Shown: in pieces, positions 38,950-47,958 of the stretch
Layout of the letters: each line of letters starts with the position of its first letter
Position numbering within the stretch: the first letter of the stretch is position 1
Origin: Sphingomonas hengshuiensis
GTDB taxonomy: Bacteria; Pseudomonadota; Alphaproteobacteria; Sphingomonadales; Sphingomonadaceae
Length of the DNA: 64,000 nt
Reading direction: 5' to 3'
NCBI RefSeq assembly: GCF_000935025.1
Contig: NZ_CP010836.1
Span: forward strand, 3,224,001 to 3,288,000
The notes under the pieces: model-generated
What the model saw: the letters and a program-made list of their open reading frames with translations, nothing else
What the model was told of the DNA's origin: nothing
Database searches by the model: none
Translations under genes and position numbers: made by a program

Positions 38950-40521
38950 TCAGGCCGCCGACAAAAGGGCGCCCTGGCGGATCGCCGCATCGCCGCGCTC
39001 GACATGCACGATCGCGCCGCTTTCGACCTTCGCCAGATAGTCCTTGAACCAGATGATCGCGGACTTCTCGATATATTCATGCGCATACTGGTCGACCGGG
39101 TCGATCCCGGCCTTCAGCAGGTCGGCCTTGGGGCATCCGCCGATCTTCGCGACGAACACCGCATGGCAATCGTTGATCGCAAGGATGATGGTGTCGAGGC
39201 TGTCCTCCTCGCCATAGCCGCCCTGGCAATACAGGTCGACGCGGCGATGCCCGACGAACTTGGCGCCCGCGGTCGACAGCTCATAGACCTGGAATTCCTT
39301 GGCGTGGCCGAAATGCTCGTTGATGACGCCGTGGCCCTTTGTCGCCACCGCGACGAGCAGCTTGATGGCGCTGGTCGCACCGCCCAGCGTCGCCAGTTCC
39401 TCCTGGCGCGCCGCGACCTTGGCCTGGCGCTCGCCCTCGACGGCCTGCTGGTACGCCTTGCGCCCGGCGGCGTCATATTCGACTTCCATTTCCATGATCT
39501 TGTCGGTGGTGAATTCCGCCGAGCGATCCTCGCCGAGCAGCCCGACCGCGTCGGCGCGGCACTGGCGGCAGTGGCGCATCATGTTCATCTCGCCTTCGCA
39601 GCTGTCCTGCAGCGCCTTCAGCTCCTGCGCAGTCGGCCCGCGCTGGCCGTTGAGGCCGAACACCGTGCCATGCTCGGGCGCCGAGATCAGCGGCATGATG
39701 TTGTGGAGGAACGCCCCGCGCGACTTCACCGCACGATTGACCTCGACGAGATGCTGGTCGTTGACGCCGGGGATCATCACCGAGTTGATCTTGGCGAGAA
39801 TGCCGCGCTCGGTAAGCATCTCCAGCCCGCGAAGCTGGCGCTCGGTCAGGATGCGCGCGGCCTCGATCCCGGTGATCCGCTTATGCTCCCAGAAGATCCA
39901 CGGATAGATGTGCTGCCCGATCTCCGGATCGACCATGTTGATGGTGATGGTGACGTGATCGACATTGTACTTGGCGATCTCGTCGACATAATCGGGAAGC
40001 GCGAGGCCGTTGGTCGACAGGCACAGCTTGATGTCGGGCGCTGCCTCCATGATCTGGCGGAACGTCTCGAACGTCTTCGCGGGGTTGGCGAGCGGATCGC
40101 CCGGCCCGGCAATGCCCAGCACGGTCATCTGCGGGATCGTCGAGGCGACTGCGAGCACCTTCTTCGCGGCCTGGGTCGGCGTCAGCTTCTCGGAGACGAC
40201 GCCGGGGCGGCTTTCGTTCGCGCAGTCATATTTGCGGTTGCAATAGTTGCACTGGATGTTGCAGGCGGGCGCGACCGCGACGTGCATGCGGGCATAATGG
40301 TGATGCGCCTCCTCGCTGTAGCAGGGGTGGTTCTTGACCTTCTCCCAGATCGCGGGGTCCATGTCCTCGGGGCCACCCGACGAGCCACAGCTCGCCTTGC
40401 CGCCCTCGCTCGACGTGCCGCAGCCCTTGTGCTCCGCCATTTTCTGCATGACGTCCGCGACGTCGACGACGCCGTCCTCGTCGCCGAACGCTTCGGTAAG
40501 AACGTGTCCAAGGTCGGTCAT
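38950..40521 (-). CDS. nifB: NifB, radical SAM NifB-co synthase
   Basis: NifB (523 aa) fuses two [4Fe-4S] units with a SAM-derived carbide to make NifB-co. The radical-SAM Cys are 87, 91 and 94 (CNIQCNYC). The N-terminus carries further cluster Cys ([30 protein letters not shown]). A C-terminal NifX-like domain (about 395-500, [20 protein letters not shown]) is fused, as in proteobacteria. It is the first gene of a long operon running to 32893. Confidence 0.97.
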   Translation of the reverse strand: MTDLGHVLTEAFGDEDGVVDVADVMQKMAEHKGCGTSSEGGKASCGSSGGPEDMDPAIWEKVKNHPCYSEEAHHHYARMHVAVAPACNIQCNYCNRKYDCANESRPGVVSEKLTPTQAAKKVLAVASTIPQMTVLGIAGPGDPLANPAKTFETFRQIMEAAPDIKLCLSTNGLALPDYVDEIAKYNVDHVTITINMVDPEIGQHIYPWIFWEHKRITGIEAARILTERQLRGLEMLTERGILAKINSVMIPGVNDQHLVEVNRAVKSRGAFLHNIMPLISAPEHGTVFGLNGQRGPTAQELKALQDSCEGEMNMMRHCRQCRADAVGLLGEDRSAEFTTDKIMEMEVEYDAAGRKAYQQAVEGERQAKVAARQEELATLGGATSAIKLLVAVATKGHGVINEHFGHAKEFQVYELSTAGAKFVGHRRVDLYCQGGYGEEDSLDTIILAINDCHAVFVAKIGGCPKADLLKAGIDPVDQYAHEYIEKSAIIWFKDYLAKVESGAIVHVERGDAAIRQGALLSAA

Positions 40522-40575
40522 TCCATGCTCCCTCGATCAGCCCTGTCGGCGCAAGCCGGCGTTGCGAGAGGATTA

Positions 40576-40591
40576 AGCAACCCGCGTGCCA
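40576..40591 (-). promoter_or_regulatory. Sigma-54 promoter of the nifB operon
   Basis: TGGCAC-N5-TTGCT on the minus strand, exact, 55 bp before nifB. Confidence 0.93.
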
Positions 40592-40676
40592 AGCGCGGGA
40601 TTCGGCGTTTTCGAGGGGGCGGGACCGCAGGGCAGCACGCCAATGTACGGTTGCCGACGCGCCAGGCGCTGCGTGC

Positions 40677-40692
40677 TGTCATGAAAACGACA
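40677..40692. promoter_or_regulatory. NifA upstream activator site (nifB)
   Basis: TGT-N10-ACA exact match, 86 bp upstream of the nifB -24 element; its spacer ends GAAAACG as in the nifH site at 29500. Confidence 0.85.
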
Positions 40693-40719
40693 GGACATGC
40701 CGCACTGCACATAAACGAA

Positions 40720-40744
40720 GGACCCCGCGCATCGCGCGGGGTCC
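40720..40744 (-). terminator. Hairpin terminator of the ferredoxin-LRV-nifT-SIR2 operon
   Basis: A perfect 11-bp stem GGACCCCGCGC with a 3-base loop lies 22 bp past the SIR2-like stop; on the minus strand it is followed by TTCGTTTATG. It insulates the nifB promoter from the upstream operon. Confidence 0.8.
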
Positions 40745-40766
40745 TCCTGGATACCTAACGCCCCGC

Positions 40767-41612
40767 TCAGCCCGCGATCAGTTGCTCCAGCGCAGTATCG
40801 AGCGGCGTGTCGATCGGGGTGATGTTCTGTTCGTCGAGGAAGCGCCGCTCGTTGCGGGTCAGCTGCTGCAGATCGACGATCGCATAATGCGTGTCGCTCG
40901 ACCGCTTCATGATCTGCCGGGCATAGCTGCGCAGCAACTGGTCGTGGAACCGGCACCCGGCGAACAGGAAGCTCCTGCCCGTGCGCCGTTCGCGGACGCA
41001 CTCGGCGATCGGCGTCTGGATGTCGATCTCGGTCAGCACCTCGACATAATCGGCGTCGGAAATCAGGAAATTGCGCGCCGGGATCGTGCTGCCATGCGGG
41101 GTGTAGAGCAACGTCGCGGCGGCGGCGGCGCGGCGCGCGTCGATCTCGCCGCCATCGGGGCCATAGAAGCGGAACCAGCGATCCTCGCCGATCCCCGCGC
41201 GGGTGATACCCTGCACTTCGGCCCAGTCGTCGTGCTGCGCCAGCGCCTGGCGCATCTCGCCGGTGTACCAGCTATCGACGATCAGCGGCAGGCCGAGCGC
41301 CGCGAGCCGCGCGTGGAACGGCGTCGGCGGCACGGGGACGCCGAACGCCTCGTCCATATAGGCCGTCACCGTGCGGCGGTGCTTGAAGCTTTCGATATGC
41401 TGCGCCGAGGCCCAGGCATTGCCCCGCGCGCGCTTGGGCAGCGCGACCTTGGTGCCGAAAAAGGCGGCCAGCGCCTCGGGCGTCATCGGCGTCGCCAGCG
41501 CGCCGGCCGCCGCCACCCCCGGCCCGAGATAGGGGACGATGCTGCCGGCGCGCAGCCCGGCGGCTACGCTGGCCAGCGCCTCGCTGGGGCATAGATCGAG
41601 TGCGATGGTCAT
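40767..41612 (-). CDS. SIR2-like (NAD-binding fold) protein of the nif island
   Basis: The 281-aa protein shows a SIR2_2-type Rossmann pattern: GSIVPYLGPGVAAAG (17-31, nucleotide-binding loop), a long helical insert, LLYTPHGSTIP, NFLISDADYVEVL and FLFAGCRFHDQLLRSYARQI near the end, which in SIR2 proteins lines the NAD site. The last 40 residues are helical. No Zn-ribbon of protein deacetylases is seen, so it is not a classical sirtuin. It starts ATG 41612, 1 bp after nifT, in an operon with a sigma-54 promoter and NifA site. Function in nitrogen fixation is unknown; an NAD-linked regulatory role is a guess. Confidence 0.75.
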   Translation of the reverse strand: MTIALDLCPSEALASVAAGLRAGSIVPYLGPGVAAAGALATPMTPEALAAFFGTKVALPKRARGNAWASAQHIESFKHRRTVTAYMDEAFGVPVPPTPFHARLAALGLPLIVDSWYTGEMRQALAQHDDWAEVQGITRAGIGEDRWFRFYGPDGGEIDARRAAAAATLLYTPHGSTIPARNFLISDADYVEVLTEIDIQTPIAECVRERRTGRSFLFAGCRFHDQLLRSYARQIMKRSSDTHYAIVDLQQLTRNERRFLDEQNITPIDTPLDTALEQLIAG

Positions 41613-41613
41613 G

Positions 41614-41829
41614 TCAGTCCTCCTCGCCGCCGGTCTTGCGGGCATTGACGGTGATCGGCAGCCTGGTGTCGGCGTCCATTGCGGGCAGATGCAGCACCCA
41701 GCCGTTTGCGAGCCGCACCCAGCCGCCCCACAGCGCCTCGTGCTCGACCTCGACGATCGGCTCCTCCAGGTCCTTTTTGGGGACATAGGCCGACAAGGCG
41801 CCCTCGGATCGTCGGATCATCACCTTCAT
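41614..41829 (-). CDS. nifT: NifT/FixU protein
   Basis: The 71-aa protein begins MKVMIRRSEGALSAYVPKKD and contains EALWGGWVRLANGW, both diagnostic of NifT/FixU. The function of the family is unsettled, and it often lies by nifB or nifK. Its ATG overlaps the LRV stop as ATGA and it is followed at once by the SIR2-like gene. Confidence 0.92.
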   Translation of the reverse strand: MKVMIRRSEGALSAYVPKKDLEEPIVEVEHEALWGGWVRLANGWVLHLPAMDADTRLPITVNARKTGGEED

Positions 41830-42662
41830 CGGTCGGTCTCCTGGCTGGAATTTCGGCGCGGCAGCGGGACGGGAGCGGGCGAACGCGCGGCGTCGAGCCG
41901 CTCCCGCAGCCCCGGAACGCGATCGATCCGCTCGTTGGCGAGCGCACGGATCAGCGGTTCGCTGTCGTCGAGAAAGGGTTCCAGCTCTTCCTCGGCGATC
42001 CGTTCGGCGACGACGAAGCGCACGCGCAGGTCGCTGTCGCGCGCCAGGATGTGCAATTGTCGCAGCGGCAGCCGCTCGGCGACTTCGCGGCGAACGGTCG
42101 GATCGGCATCGAAGCTCATATTGGGCAGGCTGGCCAGGTCGATCCGCCGCGCGACCACGCGGCGCACTTCGGTATCGGGATCGCCGAGCACCAGCGGCAA
42201 CAGGTCGAGCGGCATCCGGCGCACCGCCGCGAGCCGGACGAGATAGTCGCCATCCGCGAGCAACGGCATCAATTCCCTGCCCGTCAGCCGACTGGCGGCG
42301 GCCATCCGGACATGCGGATCGGGATCGTCGGCCATGCGGACGATCCGCTCCAGCGGCAGCCGCAGCGTCGCCATCGCGCGCACCTCGGGCTCGGGATCGT
42401 CGAGCAGCGCCGCCAGCCGGAACAGCGACGCATAGCGCGCGGCACTCGCCCGCACTTCGAAATAGGGGTGGTCGAGATAGGAATCGGCCAGCGCCCGATG
42501 CTCGGCAAGGAAGCGATCGACGCGCCGCGCGCGGCGATCGCGGATGCACGCCCGCCCCTTTGCGCAAAGCCCCTCCGCGTTCAGGGTCAGATGCTCGCAC
42601 TCGCGGCACCGCACCGGCCGGCCGCGCCAATCGAGCGCCCCGGCAACTTCGTCCTCGGTCAT
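41826..42662 (-). CDS. LRV repeat protein with N-terminal Fe-S motif, copy 2
   Basis: This 278-aa paralogue of the 37049 gene has the N-terminal Cys set RCRECEHLTL and GLCAKGRACIRD, then LRV repeats such as HPYFEVRASAARY, DPHVRMAAASRLT and DPTVRREVAERLP. The start is ATG 42662. It follows the ferredoxin gene by 29 bp; in the nifB operon the same ferredoxin-plus-LRV pair recurs, so the module is duplicated. Confidence 0.88.
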   Translation of the reverse strand: MTEDEVAGALDWRGRPVRCRECEHLTLNAEGLCAKGRACIRDRRARRVDRFLAEHRALADSYLDHPYFEVRASAARYASLFRLAALLDDPEPEVRAMATLRLPLERIVRMADDPDPHVRMAAASRLTGRELMPLLADGDYLVRLAAVRRMPLDLLPLVLGDPDTEVRRVVARRIDLASLPNMSFDADPTVRREVAERLPLRQLHILARDSDLRVRFVVAERIAEEELEPFLDDSEPLIRALANERIDRVPGLRERLDAARSPAPVPLPRRNSSQETDR

Positions 42663-42691
42663 CGCCTGTCGCCGCGCCGTTCGCACCGCGA

Positions 42692-42886
42692 TCAGGCCGG
42701 GACGCAGGTCTTCGGCACCGGACAGACGGTGTCGCACTGCGCGTGATCGAAGATGCCCTCGCATTCGGTGCATTTCTTCGGATCGATGATGAAGGTGTCG
42801 CCCTTCATCGAAATCGCCGCGTTGGGACATTCGAACTCGCACGCGCTGCATCCGGTGCATTGCGACACGATGATCTTGTACGCCAT
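42692..42886 (-). CDS. 2x[4Fe-4S] ferredoxin (FdxN-like), first gene of the SIR2/nifT operon
   Basis: The 64-aa protein has [11 protein letters not shown] and CTEC-N8-CDTVC motifs for two [4Fe-4S] clusters, starts MAYKIIVSQ and ends in VPKTCVPA. The ATG at 42886 follows AGGAGACG. Sigma-54 and NifA sites are directly upstream. It is a paralogue of the ferredoxin behind nifB. Confidence 0.9.
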   Translation of the reverse strand: MAYKIIVSQCTGCSACEFECPNAAISMKGDTFIIDPKKCTECEGIFDHAQCDTVCPVPKTCVPA

Positions 42887-42926
42887 GAAACGTCTCCTGC
42901 TGGGCGCCTGCGCGCAGTCCCAGTGG

Positions 42927-42942
42927 AGCAAGAGCCGTGCCA
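42927..42942 (-). promoter_or_regulatory. Sigma-54 promoter of the ferredoxin-LRV-nifT-SIR2 operon
   Basis: TGGCAC-N5-TTGCT on the minus strand, exact, 41 bp before the ferredoxin ATG. Confidence 0.92.
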
Positions 42943-42996
42943 TGGCGGGATGCGCGGCCAGCGGACAGTATTTGCGCGGTTTTTCGCGCGGCGCAG

Positions 42997-43012
42997 TGTC
43001 GCAAAGCCGACA
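42997..43012. promoter_or_regulatory. NifA upstream activator site
   Basis: TGT-N10-ACA exact; the left ten bases TGTCGCAAAG equal those of the site at 29529. Confidence 0.85.
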
Positions 43013-43069
43013 TCGGCGTGTCGCCAAGGCCTCTAGCCCTGTCCGGGAGCCTTCAAAACCGCGTACGCC

Positions 43070-43501
43070 TCAGCCCGCGCGCAGCAGGCCTTGTGTCGCC
43101 GCGTCCCGCTCGCCGCCGAACCAGCGATCGAGCGCGGCGGCGAACAGCGGACCCGGCTTCGCTGCTTCGAACAACGTCAGCGACGAGCGAAGCTTCATTG
43201 CGTCGGTTTCGCCGAACACCGCGACGGGATCGCTGAGCGCGAGATCCTGCAGCGCCTCGACGCACTCGACATAGCGCGGGCCGAGCACCGGATGCGCGAG
43301 ATAGGCGCGCGCCTCTTCCAGCCCCCGGATGCCGAACCGCCGCGCCGTCTCGCTGCGCCCGAGGCCGACGAGTTGCGGGAAGACGAACCACATCCAGTGC
43401 GATCGCTTGGCCCCGCGCCGGATCTCGGCAAGCGCGCTCGCATAGACGGGCGCCTGCGCCTCGACGAACCGCTCGAGCGGCATCGCCTCATCCTCGGCCA
43501 T
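43070..43501 (-). CDS. DUF1810 family protein
   Basis: The 143-aa protein carries DUF1810 signatures: RGAKRSHWMWFVFPQL, the GLGRSETARRFGI stretch and LGPRYVECV. The family (related to ADP-ribosyl-handling folds) has no settled enzymatic role. ATG 43501 (MAEDEAMPLERF) or the ATG at 43480 may be the start. It lacks nif regulatory signals and probably marks the right border of the island. The gap 43013-43069 and 43502-43678 show nothing further. Confidence 0.82.
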   Translation of the reverse strand: MAEDEAMPLERFVEAQAPVYASALAEIRRGAKRSHWMWFVFPQLVGLGRSETARRFGIRGLEEARAYLAHPVLGPRYVECVEALQDLALSDPVAVFGETDAMKLRSSLTLFEAAKPGPLFAAALDRWFGGERDAATQGLLRAG

Positions 43502-43678
43502 TGCCTGCCCTATGGTTCCGGATCGGCGCCGCCGCTCCCGCCTTTGTGTTACGCCCGACCGACACAATATTTCCCACCCTGTAGCCCGTGCGAAATTCCA
43601 TAATAGCAACTGCCCTCGCAGGACAAGGCATGGCTGCGCGCCCCGCCGGGTTGACGCCACGCCCGCGCTTTGATTATA

Positions 43679-43694
43679 CATCATACGTCTTATA
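43679..43694. promoter_or_regulatory. Putative GntR operator O1
   Basis: Contains ATCATACGTCTTAT, close to the palindrome ATCATACGTATGAT, 20 bp before the DUF4432 start. It shares a 13-base block, ACATCATACGTCT, with the site at 52669. Confidence 0.65.
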
Positions 43695-43713
43695 TTTCGA
43701 GGGAGGCTGGCAG

Positions 43714-44895
43714 ATGGTCACGCTGTACGGCGAAAGACTGTCGCGGCGGACGCTTGCCGAACGCACCGGCAGTCTGTCGCAATTCGCCGGCGTGCAGCTC
43801 TCGACGCTCGGCGACGGAGTCGAGCGCGGCATCCGCCGGCTGGAATTCCGCACCGGCACCGGCCTGCGCTTCACCGTTCTGGTCGACCGGGCGATGGACA
43901 TTGCGGAATGCGACCATGCCGGGCGCGCGATCGGCTGGCACTCGCCCTCCGGCTTCCGCCATCCCGGCCTCCACGATTATGAAGGCGAAGCCGGGCTCGG
44001 CTGGTTCCGGTCGATGTCCGGCCTCAACATCACCTGCGGGCTCGACCACACGCTGTTCATGCACGACGATCCGGCGGGCCATTATCACTATGGCCCGCGC
44101 AAGACCGTGTCCTCGTCGCTGCACGGTCGCGTCGGCACGATCCCCGCGCGCCTCACCGGCTATGGCGAGCGCTGGGACGGCGACGAATGCGTGCTGTGGG
44201 CCGAGGGGGTGGTCCAGCAAGCGACGGTGTTCGGCGAGGACCTGCACCTGATCCGCCGGATCGAGGCGAATGTCGGCGGCGACGAGATCCGCCTGCACGA
44301 TCGCGTGGTCAATCACGGTTTCTACCGCACCCCGCATATGTATTGCTACCACATCAATGTCGGCCACCCGGTGCTGGCCGAGGGCGCGCGCTATGTCGCG
44401 CCGATCCGCGAGGTGCTGTGGGCCGCGCATGCCGATCGATACCAGGCGCAGGGCGTCGGCTACCGCACCGTCCCCGCCCCGATCGTCAATTTCCACGAAC
44501 AGGTCTGGCAGCACGACATGGCGGCGGATGACGCCGGTCGCGTCAACGTCGCGCTGGTCAACGATCGGCTGGGCTTCGGCTTCGAGGTCGAGACGCGCAA
44601 GAGCCAGTTCCCTGCCATGTATCAGTGGCAGAATTTCCACGCCGGCCATTATGCGCTGGGCATCGAGCCCTCGACCAACCATGTCCTCGGCAAGGATTTC
44701 GCGCGCGAACGCGGCGAGCTGATCTGGCTCGAACAGGGCGACGAGCGCCGCTACGACACCGTGCTGCGCACCCTGCCGGACGCCGCCGCCGTGTCCGACG
44801 CGGTCGCCCGGATCGAGCGCGTCGCGCGCCAGCCCGACGAGGAGTATCCGCAGCCGAGCGGCAATTTCCCCCCGATCCCCGGTCGCGGCGCATGA
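43714..44895 (+). CDS. DUF4432 aldose-epimerase-like protein
   Basis: The 393-aa protein has the galactose-mutarotase-like beta-sandwich of the DUF4432 family. Conserved His residues are in MYCYHINVGHPVL and FHAGHYALGIEPSTNH, the regions that hold the catalytic His and Glu of aldose 1-epimerases. ATG 43714 follows GGGAGG. It is the first of five overlapping genes and has operator O1 just upstream. The sugar or acid substrate is not known. Confidence 0.82.
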   Translation: MVTLYGERLSRRTLAERTGSLSQFAGVQLSTLGDGVERGIRRLEFRTGTGLRFTVLVDRAMDIAECDHAGRAIGWHSPSGFRHPGLHDYEGEAGLGWFRSMSGLNITCGLDHTLFMHDDPAGHYHYGPRKTVSSSLHGRVGTIPARLTGYGERWDGDECVLWAEGVVQQATVFGEDLHLIRRIEANVGGDEIRLHDRVVNHGFYRTPHMYCYHINVGHPVLAEGARYVAPIREVLWAAHADRYQAQGVGYRTVPAPIVNFHEQVWQHDMAADDAGRVNVALVNDRLGFGFEVETRKSQFPAMYQWQNFHAGHYALGIEPSTNHVLGKDFARERGELIWLEQGDERRYDTVLRTLPDAAAVSDAVARIERVARQPDEEYPQPSGNFPPIPGRGA

Positions 44896-45638
44896 ACGGC
44901 CGCACGATCCTCTATACCGGCGCGGCGGGTGGGCTCGGGCTCGAGACCAGCCTGTTGCTGATGCGGCGCGGTGCAACGCTGGTCGCAATCGACAACGACG
45001 CCGCCAAGGTGGCGGCGCTGCGCGAGGCCGCCGCCCCGATCGACACCGGGCGGCTCGTCGTCTCGACCGTCGACCTGTCCGACCTAACGGGGTTTCGCGC
45101 CGAGCTGGACCGGCTGCTCGCCGAACTCGGCGGCTTCGATATCGTGATCAACAATGCCGCAATCTATCCGTCGAAGCCGTTCGAGGACTTCTCGATCGAA
45201 GAGCATCAGCGGGTCCAGCGGGTCAACGTCGATGCCGGCATCGTCGCGGTGCAGGCGGCGTTGCCGGGGATGCGCGCGCGCGGCTTTGGGCGGATCCTCA
45301 ACATTTCGAGCATCACCCTCTCGGGCGGCTGGGCGAACCTGTCGCCCTATGTCGCGTCGAAAGGCGCGCTGATCGGGCTGACTCGGGCATGGGCGCGCGA
45401 ATTCGGCCCCTATGGCATCACCGTCAACGCGATCGCGCCGGGCGCCTTCCCGACCGACGCCGAGAAAATCCATCCCGACCCCGAAGGCTATAACCGGATG
45501 GTGCTCGACGCGCAGGCGATCAAGCGCCGCGGCTCGGCGGAAGACATCGCCGCGGCAATCGCCTTCTTCGCCGGCGACGCGGCGAGCTTCATCACTGGCC
45601 AGACGCTGCACGTAAACGGCGGCTGGGTCATGGCCTGA
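44892..45638 (+). CDS. Short-chain dehydrogenase/reductase
   Basis: The 248-aa SDR has the nucleotide motif TGAAGGLG (residues 9-16), NNAA and the catalytic SPYVASKG (Y-X3-K) with Ser upstream in NISSITLSGG. It starts as ATGA on the preceding stop. It would oxidise a hydroxyl of the sugar or sugar acid handled by this operon; specificity cannot be read. Confidence 0.88.
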   Translation: MNGRTILYTGAAGGLGLETSLLLMRRGATLVAIDNDAAKVAALREAAAPIDTGRLVVSTVDLSDLTGFRAELDRLLAELGGFDIVINNAAIYPSKPFEDFSIEEHQRVQRVNVDAGIVAVQAALPGMRARGFGRILNISSITLSGGWANLSPYVASKGALIGLTRAWAREFGPYGITVNAIAPGAFPTDAEKIHPDPEGYNRMVLDAQAIKRRGSAEDIAAAIAFFAGDAASFITGQTLHVNGGWVMA

Positions 45639-45652
45639 AGGACCCAACACGC

Positions 45653-46843
45653 ATGAACATCCTCAACGGCATCCGCGTGCTCGATTGCTCGATCGCGATG
45701 GCCGGACCGTTCGCCGCACAGCGGCTCGGCGATCTCGGCGCCGACGTGATCAAGGTCGAGCCGGTCACCGGCGAATGGCAGCGCCATTCCGCCGCGGGCG
45801 GCGCGACCGGAAACCAGATCAACGTCTCGTTCCTCTCGCTCAACCGCAACAAGCGCTCGCTCGCGGTCGACCTCAAGGCCGCCGAGGGCAAGGCGCTGCT
45901 GCTCGAAATGGTCAAAACCGCCGACGTCTTCCTCCAGAATTACCGCCCCGGCGTCGCCGAGCGGCTGGGCGTCGATTATGCGACGCTGTCGGCGATCAAT
46001 CCGCGGCTGATCTATGTCTCGATGTCGGGATATGGCGAGGACGGCCCCTATCGCAGCTACCCCGGACAGGATTTGCTGTTGCAGGGCATGTCGGGGGCGA
46101 TGCTGTCTGCGGGCGCGGAGGGGGAGCCGCCCTCCCCCGCCGGGCAATATCTGGTCGACGCCGTGACCGCCTATTCGGCGTTCGAAGGCGCGCTTGCCGC
46201 GCTGTTCCACCGCGAGCGCACCGGCGAGGGGCAATTGGTCCAGATCAACATGCTGGACGCGATCACCACGATCCAGATGCAGGAATTGTCGGTGTTCACG
46301 GTCGGCGGCAAGCCGCAGGCGCGATCTGCCGAGCCGCATGCCCATAGCTATATCCGTGCGCCCTATGGCGTGTTCGCGACCAGCGACGGCTATATCACGC
46401 TGGCGATGGCGCCGCTCGCCACGCTCGGCGTGCTGCTCGACGATCCGTTCTTCGAGGGGATGGACGACCAGACCGACAGCTGGACCCATCGCGACGCGAT
46501 CTACGCGCACGTAAAAGCAAAGCTGGTGACCGCGACGAGCGCCGAATGGCTCGAACGCTTCCGCGCCGCCGATATCTGGGCGGGCCCGGTCTATGGCTAT
46601 GCCGAACTCGTCGACGATCCGCAGATCAGGCACAACGGCACTTTCGTCGAATATGACCATCCGACCGAGGGCCGCGTGAAGACCCCGGGCTTCCCGATCC
46701 GCTTTTCGAAGACTCCGTCGCAGATCGATCGCGGTGCGCCCCTCGTCGGCGAGCATAGCCGCGAAGTCCTGTCCGAACTGGGCCTCGATAGCGACGCGAT
46801 CGACCGGCTGGTCGCATCGGGCGTGGTGCGCCAGCACGCATGA
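45653..46843 (+). CDS. Family III CoA-transferase (CaiB/BaiF)
   Basis: The 396-aa protein shows the family start RVLDCSIAMAGPFAAQRLGDLGADV (shortened here), the LSLNRNKRSLAVDLK motif and a candidate catalytic Asp in YPGQDLLLQGMSG. These enzymes move CoA between carboxylic acids. With the enoyl-CoA hydratase two genes on, it points to a CoA-dependent step in this pathway. It starts 14 bp after the SDR. Confidence 0.9.
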   Translation: MNILNGIRVLDCSIAMAGPFAAQRLGDLGADVIKVEPVTGEWQRHSAAGGATGNQINVSFLSLNRNKRSLAVDLKAAEGKALLLEMVKTADVFLQNYRPGVAERLGVDYATLSAINPRLIYVSMSGYGEDGPYRSYPGQDLLLQGMSGAMLSAGAEGEPPSPAGQYLVDAVTAYSAFEGALAALFHRERTGEGQLVQINMLDAITTIQMQELSVFTVGGKPQARSAEPHAHSYIRAPYGVFATSDGYITLAMAPLATLGVLLDDPFFEGMDDQTDSWTHRDAIYAHVKAKLVTATSAEWLERFRAADIWAGPVYGYAELVDDPQIRHNGTFVEYDHPTEGRVKTPGFPIRFSKTPSQIDRGAPLVGEHSREVLSELGLDSDAIDRLVASGVVRQHA

Positions 46844-47958
46844 GCCCCGAGTATCGCGGTCTCACCTGGGATCATCCGCGCGGCTATGACGCACTCGCGG
46901 CGGCGGCGGAGGCTGCGGGCGACGTCGCGATCCGATGGGACCGGCATTCGCTCGAAGGGTTCGAGTCGCGATCGATCGCCGAGCAATGCGCGCTGTACGA
47001 CCTCGTCGTGCTCGACCATCCCCATGTCGGGGAGGCCGTCGCGGCGGACTGTCTCGTCCCGCTGGAGGCGTTGTTCGCCGCGGACGAATTGGCGGCATGG
47101 GGCGCTGCGGCGGTCGGCCCGTCGCTGGCGAGCTATCTTTATGCCGGGCGTCACTGGGCGCTGCCGCTCGATGCCGCGACGCAGGTCATGGCCTGTCGCG
47201 CAGACTTTGCCGAAGCGCCTCCCACGACCTGGGACGCGGTGATCGCGCTTGCCGAACGCGCGCCGGTCGCGCTGTCGCTCGCGGGCCCGCATGCCGCGCT
47301 CAGTTTCCAGTCGGTGTGCAGTGCGCTGGGTGCCGCGCCGGAGCAGCCGCGCGATCGCTTCGTCGATCGCGATATCGCGCGCGCGGCCTATGGCATCCTC
47401 GCGGCGCTCAGCGGCGACGCCACCCGCGCGGCGGCGGAGCTCAATCCGATCGCGATGCTCGAGGCGATGGCATCGGGCGACGGGCCGCTGCTGTGCCCGC
47501 TGATCTATGGCTATGTGAACTATGCGGCGCGCGGCGCGATCCGTTATGCCGATGCGCCGCGCGGGCCCGAGGGGCGGATCGGATCGACGCTCGGCGGCAC
47601 CGGCATCGCCATCTCGCGCGCCGCGACGGTAACCCCGCAATTGCTCGACCATCTCTGCTGGCTGATGTCCGACGCCGTCCAGCGCGGCTTCATCCCCGCG
47701 CATAACGGCCAGCCGTCGCTGCGATCCGCCTGGGCCGATCCGGCGGTCGATGCCGCAGCCAAAGGCTTTTACAGCGGCACACGCGCGACGATCGAAGCCG
47801 CGTCGGTTCGCCCCCGGCATAATCACGCCATCGCCTTCCAGACCGAGGCATCGCTGCTGCTGCGCACCGGCCTGCTTAACCGAACGCCGCCCGATCCGGT
47901 GCTCGATGCCGTCGAAGCCGCTTATTCCCGACATCACACCCCCGGAGCCGAGACATGA
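46840..47958 (+). CDS. Solute-binding-fold protein without a signal peptide
   Basis: The 372-aa protein resembles family 1 extracellular solute-binding proteins: WALPLDAATQVMACRADFAE and TPQLLDHLCWLMSDAVQRGF are typical stretches. It begins MSPEYRGLTWDHPRGY, with no Sec, Tat or lipoprotein signal, and no permease or ATPase is nearby. Its start overlaps the CoA-transferase stop as ATGA, and its stop overlaps the hydratase start. It probably works in the cytoplasm, maybe as a substrate-binding or regulatory protein of the CoA pathway. Confidence 0.72.
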   Translation: MSPEYRGLTWDHPRGYDALAAAAEAAGDVAIRWDRHSLEGFESRSIAEQCALYDLVVLDHPHVGEAVAADCLVPLEALFAADELAAWGAAAVGPSLASYLYAGRHWALPLDAATQVMACRADFAEAPPTTWDAVIALAERAPVALSLAGPHAALSFQSVCSALGAAPEQPRDRFVDRDIARAAYGILAALSGDATRAAAELNPIAMLEAMASGDGPLLCPLIYGYVNYAARGAIRYADAPRGPEGRIGSTLGGTGIAISRAATVTPQLLDHLCWLMSDAVQRGFIPAHNGQPSLRSAWADPAVDAAAKGFYSGTRATIEAASVRPRHNHAIAFQTEASLLLRTGLLNRTPPDPVLDAVEAAYSRHHTPGAET

